A stretch of DNA of 34,569 nt from Paulinella micropora (GCA_009731375.1 BJOX01000289.1:344440-379008); one strand, 5' to 3'; positions 18,865 through 28,744 are shown, counted from the stretch's first letter. The notes: generated by a model not told the origin, from the letters alone. Program-made: numbers and translations.

Positions 18865-18945
18865 TTTGTTTTCTCAAAAATCGTACGAAAGGCTTGACGA
18901 ATTTGTTCACTTGCCTCTTCTGTGTTAAGCTCAAGCTTTGCCAGA

Positions 18946-19207
18946 AATCAATTCTCCGTGTTTAAAAGCAGTTACTAGTATGACCGAAGAACAAATTTTA
19001 CGCAAGTATAGACAAGAATACAATAAACGCAAACTAAATCGCTTTGCTCCATTGAATAGAAGGGGCTGTGTCCATAAAGTTATGACCTCCCCCAAGGACA
19101 AAGACCCTGAAAATAAAACGAGACTTATTTGTATTCAATCTCGGTCTCAAGGAAAGAAAATGCTCAAGTATGCAGCTAAAGCTTTAAACTTTCTCGTCTA
19201 CAAGTAA
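18946..19207 (+). CDS. Truncated PLE RT fingers (right copy)
   Basis: Duplicate of the left-arm segment: EEQILRKYRQEYNKRKLN and SPKDKDPENKTRLI, ending at TAA 19205-19207. It begins mid-protein at the arm boundary. A frame from the junction sequence (about 18938) is joined to it by chance. Confidence 0.65.
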
Positions 19208-19911
19208 CAAAATACGTTCCCAATTTCAATCTCAACAAGCTTTCGGATTTAAAAGGAAAAATCAAAAAAGCCCAAACATGGTTTCAAAAATTAGAGAATA
19301 AATTGGATGTAGATTTAGATATCCAAACACTCTCGTTTGACGTGAAACAAATGTTTACGTGGTTAGATAAAAAAGAAATCGTGATGTCCCTTTACTGGCT
19401 TTTTATGATTTTTAGAGAATATGAAGCCACAGGAAAAAGAGGAAAGCAAAGAGAAAAAGTACAAGTCTCGAAAACACTAAGACTTGATATGAATGGACGT
19501 ATGAAATATGACGTAGGATGGCACCATAGTGCATCACGTGAGGATTATGTAGTATTTACTTTCCAAGATCTATTAGACATAGTAGAAATGGATTTAGATA
19601 ATACATTTTTCGTCATGGGCAATGCATGCTTTCAGCAAATCAAAGGTTGTCCTATTGGAGGCTACCTCTCTTCCCCACTAGCCCAAATCAAATGTATTTT
19701 TGACGAGTTTTGTTTCTTAACTATACTGCGTAGGCAGAATTTGTCTAACTTTGTGTTTGGCATTCGACAAGTAGACGACTTACTTTTTCTTGTCGCTACC
19801 GTACCTGACGACCAAAAGCTTTTCGAACGTCTTGAGCCTCACGTTCAATCACTCAGACATTTAGAGTACAAGCAAGCCCAACCTGTATATACAGGAGGGT
19901 TTAGAGCTTGA
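19180..19911 (+). CDS. PLE RT palm (right copy)
   Basis: Same catalytic motifs as the left copy: motif A Asp at 19339-19341, GCPIGGYLSSP at 19645 onward, and motif C Asp-Asp at 19774-19779. One residue differs: PDD here, PDE in the left copy (19810-19812). There is no usable ATG at the start; the frame is entered through the same shift as in the left arm, and it ends at TGA 19909-19911 after the AAGC AAGC duplication (19870-19877). Confidence 0.85.
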   Translation, partial: SFKLSRLQVTKYVPNFNLNKLSDLKGKIKKAQTWFQKLENKLDVDLDIQTLSFDVKQMFTWLDKKEIVMSLYWLFMIFREYEATGKRGKQREKVQVSKTLRLDMNGRMKYDVGWHHSASREDYVVFTFQDLLDIVEMDLDNTFFVMGNACFQQIKGCPIGGYLSSPLAQIKCIFDEFCFLTILRRQNLSNFVFGIRQVDDLLFLVATVPDDQKLFERLEPHVQSLRHLEYKQAQPVYTGGFRA

Positions 19912-20407
19912 AGAACAAAAAGTAGAGGAAGACGAACGATTTTACAAATTGGTTTTTGCAGGTAGTGACTTGAGAATAGGAAAGAAGCCACACTTTGGCT
20001 TTCACTCTCGTCCCCATTTCAAAAATTGGCAATCTTTGATTGACAAAGAGACAACACCATACCCACGTCTTCCGCCTCTGTCGTCATACACAGACAACAG
20101 AGTAAGGACGGCAACAATCAAAGGTATGCTTAGTATGTATCAATCTCAATCTACAAATAATGAGGTTTTAGAACAAGCTGTATATCAACTTCTTTTTGAA
20201 TGCAGTTATCCGAAATCAATTTTCAAAAAATCGTTAAGGCAATTGTCATCAAGTTCTCCCCAAACCTGGGGAAAAATTCAACAACGGTTTTGTCACAAAG
20301 ACAACCGCATCTACACAAACTTTCGTGATATTCTTATCCAGTCTAACTTTAACTCAACACATAGCTTGCCACCCGTGAGTACCTTTAAAATGCTACTATG
20401 GCAGTAA
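19865..20407 (+). CDS. PLE RT thumb (right copy)
   Basis: Duplicate of the left-arm thumb segment in the frame that follows the 4-bp duplication, ending at TAA 20405-20407. Same motifs and the same absence of a downstream endonuclease. Confidence 0.8.
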   Translation, partial: STSKPNLYIQEGLELEEQKVEEDERFYKLVFAGSDLRIGKKPHFGFHSRPHFKNWQSLIDKETTPYPRLPPLSSYTDNRVRTATIKGMLSMYQSQSTNNEVLEQAVYQLLFECSYPKSIFKKSLRQLSSSSPQTWGKIQQRFCHKDNRIYTNFRDILIQSNFNSTHSLPPVSTFKMLLWQ

Positions 20408-21165
20408 TCCTGCCTTCCTTTTACTACGACCGGCTCACAGGTAGACAAGCTCAAACGATATTTCAATTACTTTCGTTTTAATAATGACCTTCGTGAAGTT
20501 AGTGTGACAGTTATAACTAGATTTCCACAACGTCGTTATAACTAGTCTTTCCACAACCAGAAAGGTCAAAAACAAGTACTGCCGGTTCAGGTCAAATAAA
20601 AATTTTAAACTGATCCAACCGAGACCATTTTCAAGTACTTCAGAAAAATAAGTGAACAGTTAGACTTTCAAGTTACTAATTTTTGTATAAAAGGCAAGAG
20701 GTGACCAGCTGTCCAAGTTGACAGCCTGATCCTCTGACTTACTACTACTGTAAACTTAAAGTTAAAATTGCATCTCGAAGGAGGTGCAGGAGAAATATTA
20801 TATTATGGCGCGGCTCATCATTAAGTTCACGTGGGCGGCCGGGCCAGTGGCAATCCACTAGGCTTCGTGCAATCATAATATACTGCTCAGAGAAACTGTG
20901 CCTTCCGTTGAAGCAGAAGATACAATACAATACATGTAGTGAAGCAGCCAAGGCGGGATGCGGTGAGAGTGACAGGGTACGGTAAAGGTAGGAGGAGTAT
21001 CAGACTGAGCACCTTAACGACCGGCCAAAACCTTTACCGTTGATAAGACATCTTTTTGACCGGTTCATTAGATTCTCCTCTGCACGACGTTTCGACTTCA
21101 CTAACTAGTTTTCGATTTCGTTCAGAATTGATTTCAAACGATCAGTTCAAAGTTCTTTTTAGCTA

Positions 21166-21477
21166 TTGCTATTTTTCCCATCCGTATTACCTTTTCCCCC
21201 GATTTCCCGTGAAACACGTTTCACTGTAAATTTTACGACAAGGACTCGAATACACCGAAGAACGCAACACTTTTCCGTTCCCAGTCATTTTCGCCTTGAG
21301 GCTTCCCAAATCAATTTGGGGAATTTTCAAGTCCAACAACCCGACAACTATCCGTTTATGACTGTTTACTTGAAGACTCGCGACACTATCAGTTTGAGAA
21401 CGGGAGACCTCACAATCTACGTTCGACACTTGATCGTAAGTTGCATCCAAGCCTGCCAAGAGTTCGAAATCACGTAA
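21166..21477 (+). CDS. Hypothetical 103-codon frame downstream of the PLE copy
   Basis: Open frame in the flank portion of the right arm, duplicated at 13638-13949 (minus). No ATG start. A good acceptor-like TTCTTTTTAG lies just upstream. The C-terminal half (TVYLKTRDTISLRTGDLTIY) has an alternating strand-like pattern. The opposite strand is also open for 90 codons, so one of the two, or both, is chance. No family recognised. Confidence 0.2.
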   Translation: MLFFPSVLPFPPISRETRFTVNFTTRTRIHRRTQHFSVPSHFRLEASQINLGNFQVQQPDNYPFMTVYLKTRDTISLRTGDLTIYVRHLIVSCIQACQEFEIT

Positions 21478-21753
21478 ATAAACGAAGTGACCTCTCTACT
21501 ATTTACTGGTATTTCACCTGCTCACACTGAGTCAGGACTCAAAGCAGCCATAGTGTTCTAGAAAGAGTTCGTTGTATCTGCCTACTTGAATTGTATACAA
21601 ACTCACAGGAGAGTTGACGTAGTACATTGTTGTACTGTTCCCATTCTTTTCTCATCTTATGCATAGCCAGACTTGCAGTCTAATTTATTCTTTTTTCTGG
21701 CAGAGGTGTTGACATATAATCGTATTTTCAAGTTATTATGATTACGGCCGCAA

Positions 21754-21891
21754 TCACTCTAGATCGATACTAGACTGTGCGTATATCATGAGACGGTCAT
21801 ACAGAGATGCTAGCGCTGTGACAAAGTCATGCATTTCCTCGTCTTTCTCGCTATCTTCACTCAGGACCTCACGCAGCTTCCCGTGGCGAGT
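21754..21891 (-). CDS. Possible short terminal exon, duplicate in right arm (hypothetical)
   Basis: Reverse-complement duplicate of 13224-13361 with the same acceptor-like site and stop. Confidence 0.2.
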   Translation of the reverse strand, partial: TRHGKLREVLSEDSEKDEEMHDFVTALASLYDRLMIYAQSSIDLE

Positions 21892-22167
21892 CTACCTGCT
21901 CTCACCTCTAATTTCTTTTACGAACAACAGCAGGGTGGCAGTCGTTTTGCTGTCTCAGCTATACACTGCTGTAGCCTAGTACACCTACCACCGTGACCAC
22001 TTTTTTGTGTCGGAAGTGAAAGTTACCGAGGCGGTCCGACCAACCCGCCATTTCCAATTTATTTGTGAGGAATACCTGCAATGCAGAGTCCCACTGTAAC
22101 CATTGACTTCAAACACACACGACATTTTACCGCAAGGGAGGGAGCAGGGCCCCTGACGTGTTTAAAG

Positions 22168-22455
22168 AACTTGAAAATCTAACTGCTCACTTATTTTTCT
22201 GAAGTATTTGAAAATGGTCTCGGTCGGATCAGTTTAAAATTGTTATTGGACCTGAACCGGCAGTACTTGTTTTTGATCCGAAGTTTCTGATTGTGGAAAG
22301 ACTAGTTATAACGACGTTGTGGAAAGCTAGTTATAACTGTCACACTAACTTCACGAAGTTCATTATTAAAACGAAAGTAATTGAAATATCGTTTGAGCTT
22401 GTCTATCTGTGAGCCGGTTGTAGTAAAAGGAAGGCAGGATTACTGCCATAGTAGC
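22168..22455 (-). mobile_element. Third PLE fragment: 3' UTR only
   Basis: 22168-22455 matches 14441-14723 in the same orientation, with scattered substitutions and a net 5-bp length difference. It contains the last two or three codons and the stop of the RT frame plus the whole 3' UTR. Being diverged, it is an older or independent insertion, and it fixes the element's 3' boundary at AACTTGAAA (plus-strand view). Its 3' end lies about 10 bp from the outer end of the right arm. Confidence 0.88.
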
Positions 22456-22660
22456 CTATCAAATCTGGTTCTTCCAGGTTCCTGACGACGGCTGGACTCT
22501 GTGCGTCACGAGTCGCTGAAGTCAAGCTTCCGGCCCTGGGTGTGTTAGTATCAAATCTTTCCGGCGCCATCAGTTGGCTTTCAATCAGCACCTCAAGCCT
22601 CGGAAAAAAGCTGCTTGGGAATGCTACTGAAAGTCACAAAATCATTTATCTTTACTGAAC
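22456..22660 (-). CDS. Possible exon interrupted by the third PLE fragment (hypothetical)
   Basis: On the minus strand, after an acceptor-like GTGACTTTCAG (near 22635), a frame reads about 55 codons (with EVLIESQLMAPERFDTNTP and QSPAVVRNLEEPDLIG) up to the 5' junction of the PLE fragment at 22455. Composition looks coding, but there is no recognised domain and no second exon. The frame continues by chance into the element. Confidence 0.22.
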
Positions 22661-22956
22661 TCATCGTTCTCTCTCCAACGTTCACTGAAGTGTGCCGGCG
22701 TTGATAGTAATCCTGAAGCCTGTAAAAGCTCAGGAGGTGACAAGTGTTTGCAAATGATGTGTTGTTTGATACCAATAGTATCGAACTCGATGCTAAATCA
22801 GAATATCTCAAATATTGTTACAAATATTTATTAATAACAAGAAAAATTAAGTTCAACGTTGTCCGCAGTATTAATATCAAAATCAAATAAGACTAAGCAA
22901 CTCTTCTGTGTCTGAGCGCTGTCGACGCGATTGACTAGCCGTCCGGTCCGGCTGGG

Positions 22957-23211
22957 AAAGAAGAAGAAGAAGAAGAAGAAGAAGAAGAAGCAGAAGAAGA
23001 AGAAGAAGAAGGAGGAGGAGAAGAAGAAGAAGAAGAAGAAGAAGAAGAAGAAGAAGAAGAAGAAGAAGAAGAAGAAGAAGAAGAAGAAGAAGAAGAAGAA
23101 GAAGAAGAAGAAGGAAGAGGAGGAGGAAGAGGAAGAGGAAGAGGAAGAAGAAGAAGAAGAAGAAGAAGAAGAAGAGAAAGAGGAGGAGGAGGAAGAGGAG
23201 GAGGAAGAGGA

Positions 23212-23250
<39 letters not shown>

Positions 23251-23288
23251 AGAAGAAGAAAAAGAAGAAGGAGGAGGAGGATGAGGAG

Positions 23289-23326
<38 letters not shown>

Positions 23327-23413
23327 AGAAGAAGAGGAGGAGGAGGAGGAGGAAGAGGAAGAAGAAGAAGAAGAAGAAGAAGAAGAAGAAGAGAAGGAGG
23401 AGGAGGAGGAGGA
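22957..23413 (+). repeat. Polypurine (GAA/GGA)n tract 1
   Basis: Nearly uninterrupted purine triplets. Frames on either strand are Lys/Glu, Leu/Phe/Ser or Arg runs. Followed by a short complex stretch (23414-23450), further GGA/GAA, a GAT-rich part, and (GAA)n 23546-23596. Confidence 0.95.
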
Positions 23414-23648
23414 GTCTGGGGTGGACCAACCGGGCTGCCACGGCGATAGATAGGAGGAGAAGAAGAAGAAGAAGGAGGAGGAGGAGAGAATGATGGTGGT
23501 GATGATGATGCCGATGATGACGACGATTATAAGGAGGATGATAAGGAGGAGAAAGAAGAAGAAGAAGAAGAAGAAGAAGAAGAAGAAGAAGAAGAAAACA
23601 CAAGGGAAGAATTGTTGGCAGAAGTCAATGCGCCCTTGGCCACGGTGC

Positions 23649-23679
<31 letters not shown>

Positions 23680-23701
23680 CGATGACGATGATGATGATGA
23701 T
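23649..23701 (+). repeat. (GAT)n/(GAC)n microsatellite
   Basis: Asp-encoding triplets between two polypurine blocks, flanked by the only complex DNA of this area (23600-23648 and 23735-23828). Confidence 0.9.
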
Positions 23702-23828
23702 AAGGAGGAGGAAGAGGAGGAGGAGGAGGAGCTAGAGACAGAGCTACCACGAGAACGCTGTGCTTTTGGACTTGAGATGTGCAGGAGATCAGATATTTCG
23801 CCATAGAGAAGCATGTTGACGGTCTAAG

Positions 23829-24696
23829 ACGAAGAAGAGGAAGAAAGAAGAAGAAGAAGAAGAAGAAGAAGAAGAAGAAGGAGGAGGAGGAGGAGGAGGA
23901 AGAAGAAGGAGGAAGAAGAAGGAAGAAGAAGAAGGAGGAAGAAGAAGGAAGAAGAAAGAAGAAGAAGGAAGAAGAAGGAAGAAGAAGGAAGAAGAAGGAA
24001 GAAGAAGGAAGAAGAAAGAAGAAGAAAGAAGGAGAAAGGAGAAAGAAGGAGAAAAAAAAAAGAAAAAAAAAAAGGAAGAAGAAGAAGAAGAAGAAGCAGA
24101 GAAGAAGAAGAAGAAGAAGGAGAATGAGAAGAAGAGGAAGAGAACGAGAAAGAAGAAGGAAGAGGAGGTACAAGAGGAAAAAGGAAGAGGAGGTACAAGA
24201 GGAACAAGGAAGAGGAAGAAAGAAGAAAGAAGAAAGAAGAGGAAAGAAGAAGAAAGAAGAAGAAAGAAGAAGAAAGAAGAAAGAAGAAGAAAGAAGAAGA
24301 AAGAAGAAAGAAGAAGAAAGAAGAAGAAAGAAAAATAAGAAGGAGAAGAAGAAGGAGAAGAAGAAGGAGAAGAAGAAGGAAGAAAGAGGGAAGAAGCAGG
24401 AAGAAGAAGGAAGAAGGAAGAAGAAGAAGAAGAAGGAAGAAGAAGGAAGAAGAGGAAGAAGAGGAAGAAGAGGAAGAAGAAGAAGAAAAAGAAGAAAGAA
24501 GAAAGAAGAAAGAAGAAAGAAGAAAGAAGAAATAAGAAAGAAGTAGAAGAAAGAAGAAGAAGGAGAAGAAGAAGGAGAAGAAGAAGGAGAAGAAGGAGAA
24601 GAAGAAGGAAGAAAGAGGGAAGAAGAAGGAAGAAGAAGGAAGAAGGAAGAAGAAGGAAGAAGAAGAAGAAGAAGAAGGAAGAAGAAGGAAGAAGAG

Positions 24697-24728
<32 letters not shown>

Positions 24729-27109
24729 AGAAGAAGAAGAAAAAAAAAAAGAAGAAAGAAGAAAGAACAAAGAAGAAAGAAGAAAGAAGAAAGAAGAAAG
24801 AAGAAAGAAGAAATAAGAAAGAAGTAGAAGAAAGAAGAAAGAAGTAGAAGAAAGAAGTAGAAGAAAGAAGAAAGAAGAAAGAAGAAAGAAGAAAGAAGAC
24901 AGAAGAAGAAGAAGAAGAAGAAGAAGAAGAAGAAGAAGAAGAAAGAAGAAGAAAGAAGAAGAAAGAAGAAGAAAGAAGAAGAAAAAGAAGAAAAAAAAGA
25001 AGAAGAAGAAAGAAGAAAGAAGAAAGAAGAAAGAAGAAAGAAGAAAGAAAGAAGAAAGAAGAAGAAAGAAGAAAGAAGAAAGAAGAAGAAAGAAGAAAGA
25101 AGAAGAAAGAAGAAAGAAGAAAGAAAGAAGGAGAAGAAGAAGAAGGAGAAGAAATAAGAAGAAAGAAGAAAGAAGAAGAAAGAAGAAAGAAGAAGAAAGA
25201 AGAAGAAAGAAGAAGAAAGAAGAAGAAAGAAGAAGAAAGAAGAAGAAAGAAGAAGAAAGAAGAAGAAAGAAGAAAGAGAAGAAAAAGAAGAAGAAAAAGA
25301 AGAAGAAAAAGAAGAAGAAAAAGAGGAAAGAAGAAAGAAGAAGAAAGAAGGAAGAAGAAAGAAGAAGAAGGAAGAACATGAGGAAGAAGAAGAAGGAGAA
25401 GAAGAAGAAGAAGAAGATAAAGAAAGAAAGAAAGAAAGAAGAAAAAGAAGAAAAAGAAGAAGAAGAAGAAGAAAGAAAGAAAGAAAGAAGCAGAAGAAGA
25501 AACAAAGAAGAAAGAAAAAAGGAAGAAAGAAGAAAGAAAAAAGGAAGAAAGAAGAAAGAAGAAGAAAGAAGAAGAAAGAAGAAGAAAGAAAAGGAAAGAA
25601 CAAGAAAGAACAAGAAATCAGAAGAAAGAAGAAAGAAGACGATAGAAAGAAAGGAAGAAAGAAAGAAGAAGCAGAAGAAGAAGAAGAAGAAGAAGAAGAA
25701 GGAGAAGAAGAAAGATGAAGAAGAAGAGAAGAAGAAGAAGTAGAAGTAGTAGTAGTAGAAGAAGAAGAAGAAGAAAGAAAGAAGAAAGAAAGAAGAAAGA
25801 AAGAAGAGGAAGAAGAAGAAAGAAGAGGAAAGAAGAAAGGGGAAAGAAGAAAGAAAAAAAGGAAGAAGAAAGGAAGAAGAAAGAAGAAGAAAGAAGAAGA
25901 AAGAAGAAGAAAGAAGAAAGAAGAAGAAAGAAAGAAAGAAAGAAAGAAGAAGAAAGAAAGAAAGAAGAAGAAGAAGGAGGAGAAGGAGGAGAAGAAGAAG
26001 AAGAAGAAGAAGAAGGAAGAAGAAGGAAGAAGAAGAAGGAAGAAGAAGGAAGAAGAAGGAAGAAGAAGGAAGAAGAAAGAAGGAGAAAGAAGGAGAAAGA
26101 AGGAGAAAGAAGGAGAAAGAAGCAAGAAAGAAGAAGAAAGAAGAAGAAAGAAGAAAGAAGAAGAAAGAAGAAAGAAAAAGAAAGGAGAAGAAGAAAAAGG
26201 AGGACGAGGATAAGGAGGAGGAGGAGGAGGAAGAAGAAGAAGAAGAAGGAGAAGGAGGAGGAGGAGGAAGAAGAAGAAGAAAGAAGAACGAAGGAAGGAA
26301 GAAGGAAGAAGGAAGAAGGAAGAAGCAAGAAAGAAGAAAGAAGAAGGAAGAAGGAAGAAGAAGAAGGAAGAAGAAGGAAGAAGGAAGAAGGAAGAAGGAG
26401 GAGGAGGAGGAAGAAGAAGAAGAAGAAGAAGAAGGAAGAAGAAGGAAGAAGAAGGAAGAAGAAGGAAGAAGAAGAAAGAAGAAGGAAGAAGGAAAGAAGA
26501 AGAAAGAAGAAGAAAGAAGAAGAAAGAAGAAGAAAGAAGAAGAAAGAAGAAGAAAGAAGAAGAAAGAAGAAGAAAGAAGAAGAAAGAAGAAGAAAGAAGA
26601 ATAAAGGAGAAAGAAGGAGGAAGGAGAAAGAAGGAGGAAGGAGAAAGGAGAAAAAGGAGAAAGAAAGAGAAAGAAAGAGAAAGAAAGAGAAAGAAGAAGA
26701 AAGAAGAAGAAAGAAGAAAGAAGAAGAAAGAAGAAGAAAGAAGAAGAAAGAAGAAAGAAGAAGAAAGAAGAAGAAAGAAGAAGAAAGAAGAAGAAAGAAG
26801 AAGAAAAAAGAAAGAAGAAAGAAGAAGAAAGAAAAAAGAAGAAAGAGGAAAGAGAAAGAAGAAGAAGAAAGAAGAAAGAAGAAAGAAGAAGGAAGAAGGA
26901 AGAAGAAAGAAGGAGAAAGAAGGAGAAAGAAGGAGAAAGAAGGAGAAAGAAGCAAGAAAGAAGAAGAAAGAAGAAGAAAGAAGAAGAAAGAAGAAGAAAG
27001 AAGAAGAAAGAAGAAGAAAGAAGAAGAAAGAAGAAGAAAGAAGAAAAAAAAAGAAGAAGAAAAAAAAAAAGAAGAAGAAGAAGAAGGAGAAGAAGAAGAA
27101 AGAGAAGGA

Positions 27110-27143
<34 letters not shown>

Positions 27144-27746
27144 GATAAGAAGAAGAAGAAGAAAGAAGAAAGAAGAAGAAGAAGAAGAAAAAGAAAGAAG
27201 AAGTAGAAGAAAGAAGAAGAAAGAAGAAAGAAGAAGAAGGAGAAGAAGAAGAAGAAGAAGAAGAAGAAGAAGAAAGAACAAGAAAGAAGAAGAAAGAAGA
27301 AGAAAGAAGAAGAAAGAAGAAGAAAGAAGAAAGAAGGAGAAAGAAGGAGAAAGAAGGAAGAAGAAAGAAGAAAGAAGAAAGAAGAAAGAAGAAATAATGA
27401 AGAAGAACGAAGAAGAATGAAGGCGAAGAAGAAGTAAGAAGAACGAGGAAGAAGAAAGAAGAAGAAGAAAGAAGAAGAAGAAAGAAGAAGAAGAAGAAGA
27501 AGAGAAGAAGAAGAAGAAGAAGAAGAAGAAGAAAGAAAGAAAGAAGACGAAAAGAGAAGAAAGAAGAGGAAAGAAGAAAGAAGAAAGAAGAAAGAAAGAA
27601 GAAGAAAGAAAGAAGAAAGAAAAAGAGAGAAGAAGAAAGAAGAAGAAAGCAGAAGAAAGACGAGGAAGAAGAGGAAGAAGAAGAGGAAGAAGAAAAAGAA
27701 GAGGAGGAGGAGGAGGAAGAAGAAGAAGAAGAAGAAGAAGAAGAAT
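23829..27746 (+). repeat. 3.9 kb polypurine tract
   Basis: About 3.9 kb of AAG/GAA/AGGA repeats with rare C or T interruptions. Local sub-patterns recur, such as AAGAAGAAAG ladders, GGAGAAAGAA blocks near 26080, 26600 and 26910, and GAAGTAGAAG near 24830. The pyrimidine strand lacks stop codons in all frames for long distances, which creates spurious frames of over 1300 codons. Mirror-symmetric R-Y DNA of this kind can form triplex (H-DNA). Confidence 0.97.
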
Positions 27747-27826
27747 TGAGATAGAGAGAGAGAGAGGGAGAGAGAGAGAGCAAAGTACACAGAGAGGTAG
27801 GTAGGTGTGTAGGTAGGTAGGTGCGT

Positions 27827-27872
<46 letters not shown>

Positions 27873-27975
27873 GACGTGTCCCAAAAGAAAATGCCCACTT
27901 TTGATTCTCTTTCTCTCTGGCAAGAAGGCCGAGATAGCTGGTTTCCAGGCCACGTGTAGTAACATAATATTGCAT
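27747..27975. repeat. GA, GTAG, GATA repeats and a small dispersed repeat
   Basis: (GA)n to 27781, (GTAG)n 27797-27826 and (GATA)n to about 27870. Then 27876-27945 (GTGTCCCAAAAG ... GAGATAGCTGGT) recurs as a reverse complement at 30311-30376, and in a more diverged form at 28681-28728. Confidence 0.75.
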
Positions 27976-28740
27976 ATGCTACGTTTTACCTTCTACCTCG
28001 AGATAGATATACAGTGATAGAATATTGGGAAGGTAAGGATAAATTCTGGTACCTCAACCCCTTAGTACTTGATTTCTTTCCAAAGTGGATGCAGGAAAGG
28101 ATACAGTCTATGGCGCATATGTCTATCCATAAACTCTCTAATGCGACCTACTATGGTCCTGATTGTTCGCGAGCTAAACAATCAAATCAAGTTTGCACTA
28201 TTTATCACTAAGAAAGCCCCAGAATCGATATCACTTGGTTTTCCCGTGTCCTTGGAATCTTTACTACATTCCTTCAGCCTCTATGCAAGTCAGAGATGCT
28301 CTTTTGCTTTCACATCTTTTTAGCTCACCGCATATGGTTGCGACAGAAAGATCAAATCTGTCAAGCGGCGGGCTGTTTTGGGGTAGGTCACTTCTTGAGT
28401 TTGGAGACCTTAGATTTCTAAGCTGGAAAGGGCTTGGGGTCTGGGAATGGGATCGCCCGCTGAGCACCTCGGAACATCCGTCACTAGGGACACTCCGAGA
28501 TATTCCTGCTCAGGAGACATTAATGTTTGGGTACATCCCATGTTAGGCATGTCCCAAAATTTCTTCTAGGACCCCCGTTTTTATTTTCTTTCTTTTTCCC
28601 CAGGAGTCTTTCAAGGGCCCGTGTATGTAAGCGTGTCACACGATCGCACGTTTCTTACACTTTGTGCATATGGAATATGACCAGCTATCTCAGACTTCTT
28701 TTGACAGAAACAAGAATAAAAAAGTGATGAGTTTAAACAT
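27976..28740. other. Complex DNA without a supported gene
   Basis: Several frames of 60-117 codons exist on both strands (for example 28193-28546 plus). None has a recognisable motif or convincing splice context. 28551-28560 (GTCCCAAAAT) and 28681-28728 (CCAGCTATCTC ...) are the two ends of a diverged copy of the small dispersed repeat. Confidence 0.4.
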
Positions 28741-28744
28741 TCAA

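Larger units (their letters stand above)
14441..18945 (-). mobile_element. Penelope-like retroelement with upstream GIY-YIG endonuclease, near full length
   Basis: Minus-strand element of about 4.5 kb. Reading order: charged N-terminal region with NLS-like basics, GIY-YIG endonuclease, Cys cluster, ~360-residue linker, RT fingers and palm, thumb with a GxYP-type motif, and a ~270-nt 3' UTR. Known: canonical PLEs carry GIY-YIG after the RT, while the Naiad/Chlamys lineages have it before the RT. This copy follows the second pattern. The 3' end is set at 14441, where similarity to an independent fragment (22168-22455) stops. The 5' end is less certain because 18946 is a junction with an inverted truncated copy. 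The coding frame is broken in about six places, so this copy is probably not autonomous as assembled. Such elements move by target-primed reverse transcription. Confidence 0.88.
18946..20674 (+). mobile_element. 5'-truncated PLE copy, head-to-head with the full-length copy
   Basis: Plus-strand copy of the RT part only; it lacks the endonuclease, linker and N-terminus. Its truncated 5' end touches the 5' end of the minus-strand element at 18945. It is identical to the left arm apart from one substitution that I can see. Known: PLE copies are often 5'-truncated and joined to each other in direct or inverted orientation. It has no intact frame and would need proteins in trans. Confidence 0.9.
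18946..22158. repeat. Right arm of a 3.2 kb inverted repeat
   Basis: Reverse complement of 12957-16169. Its inner end cuts into the RT coding region of the plus-strand element copy and directly abuts the 5' end of the minus-strand full-length copy. Its outer end lies about 10 bp from the 3' end of a third element fragment at 22168. Confidence 0.95.

Noticed and set aside
12957-22158. CRISPR array or bacterial retron as explanation of RT plus repeats
   Set aside because: The repeats are microsatellites or one long inverted repeat, there are no spacers, and the RT has PLE-type motifs in a eukaryotic setting.
23625-27975. Minus-strand frames of 1446, 1369 and 785 codons
   Set aside because: They are translations of a polypurine tract whose pyrimidine strand lacks stop codons. 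Composition is Ser/Phe/Leu only, and several frames are open at once.
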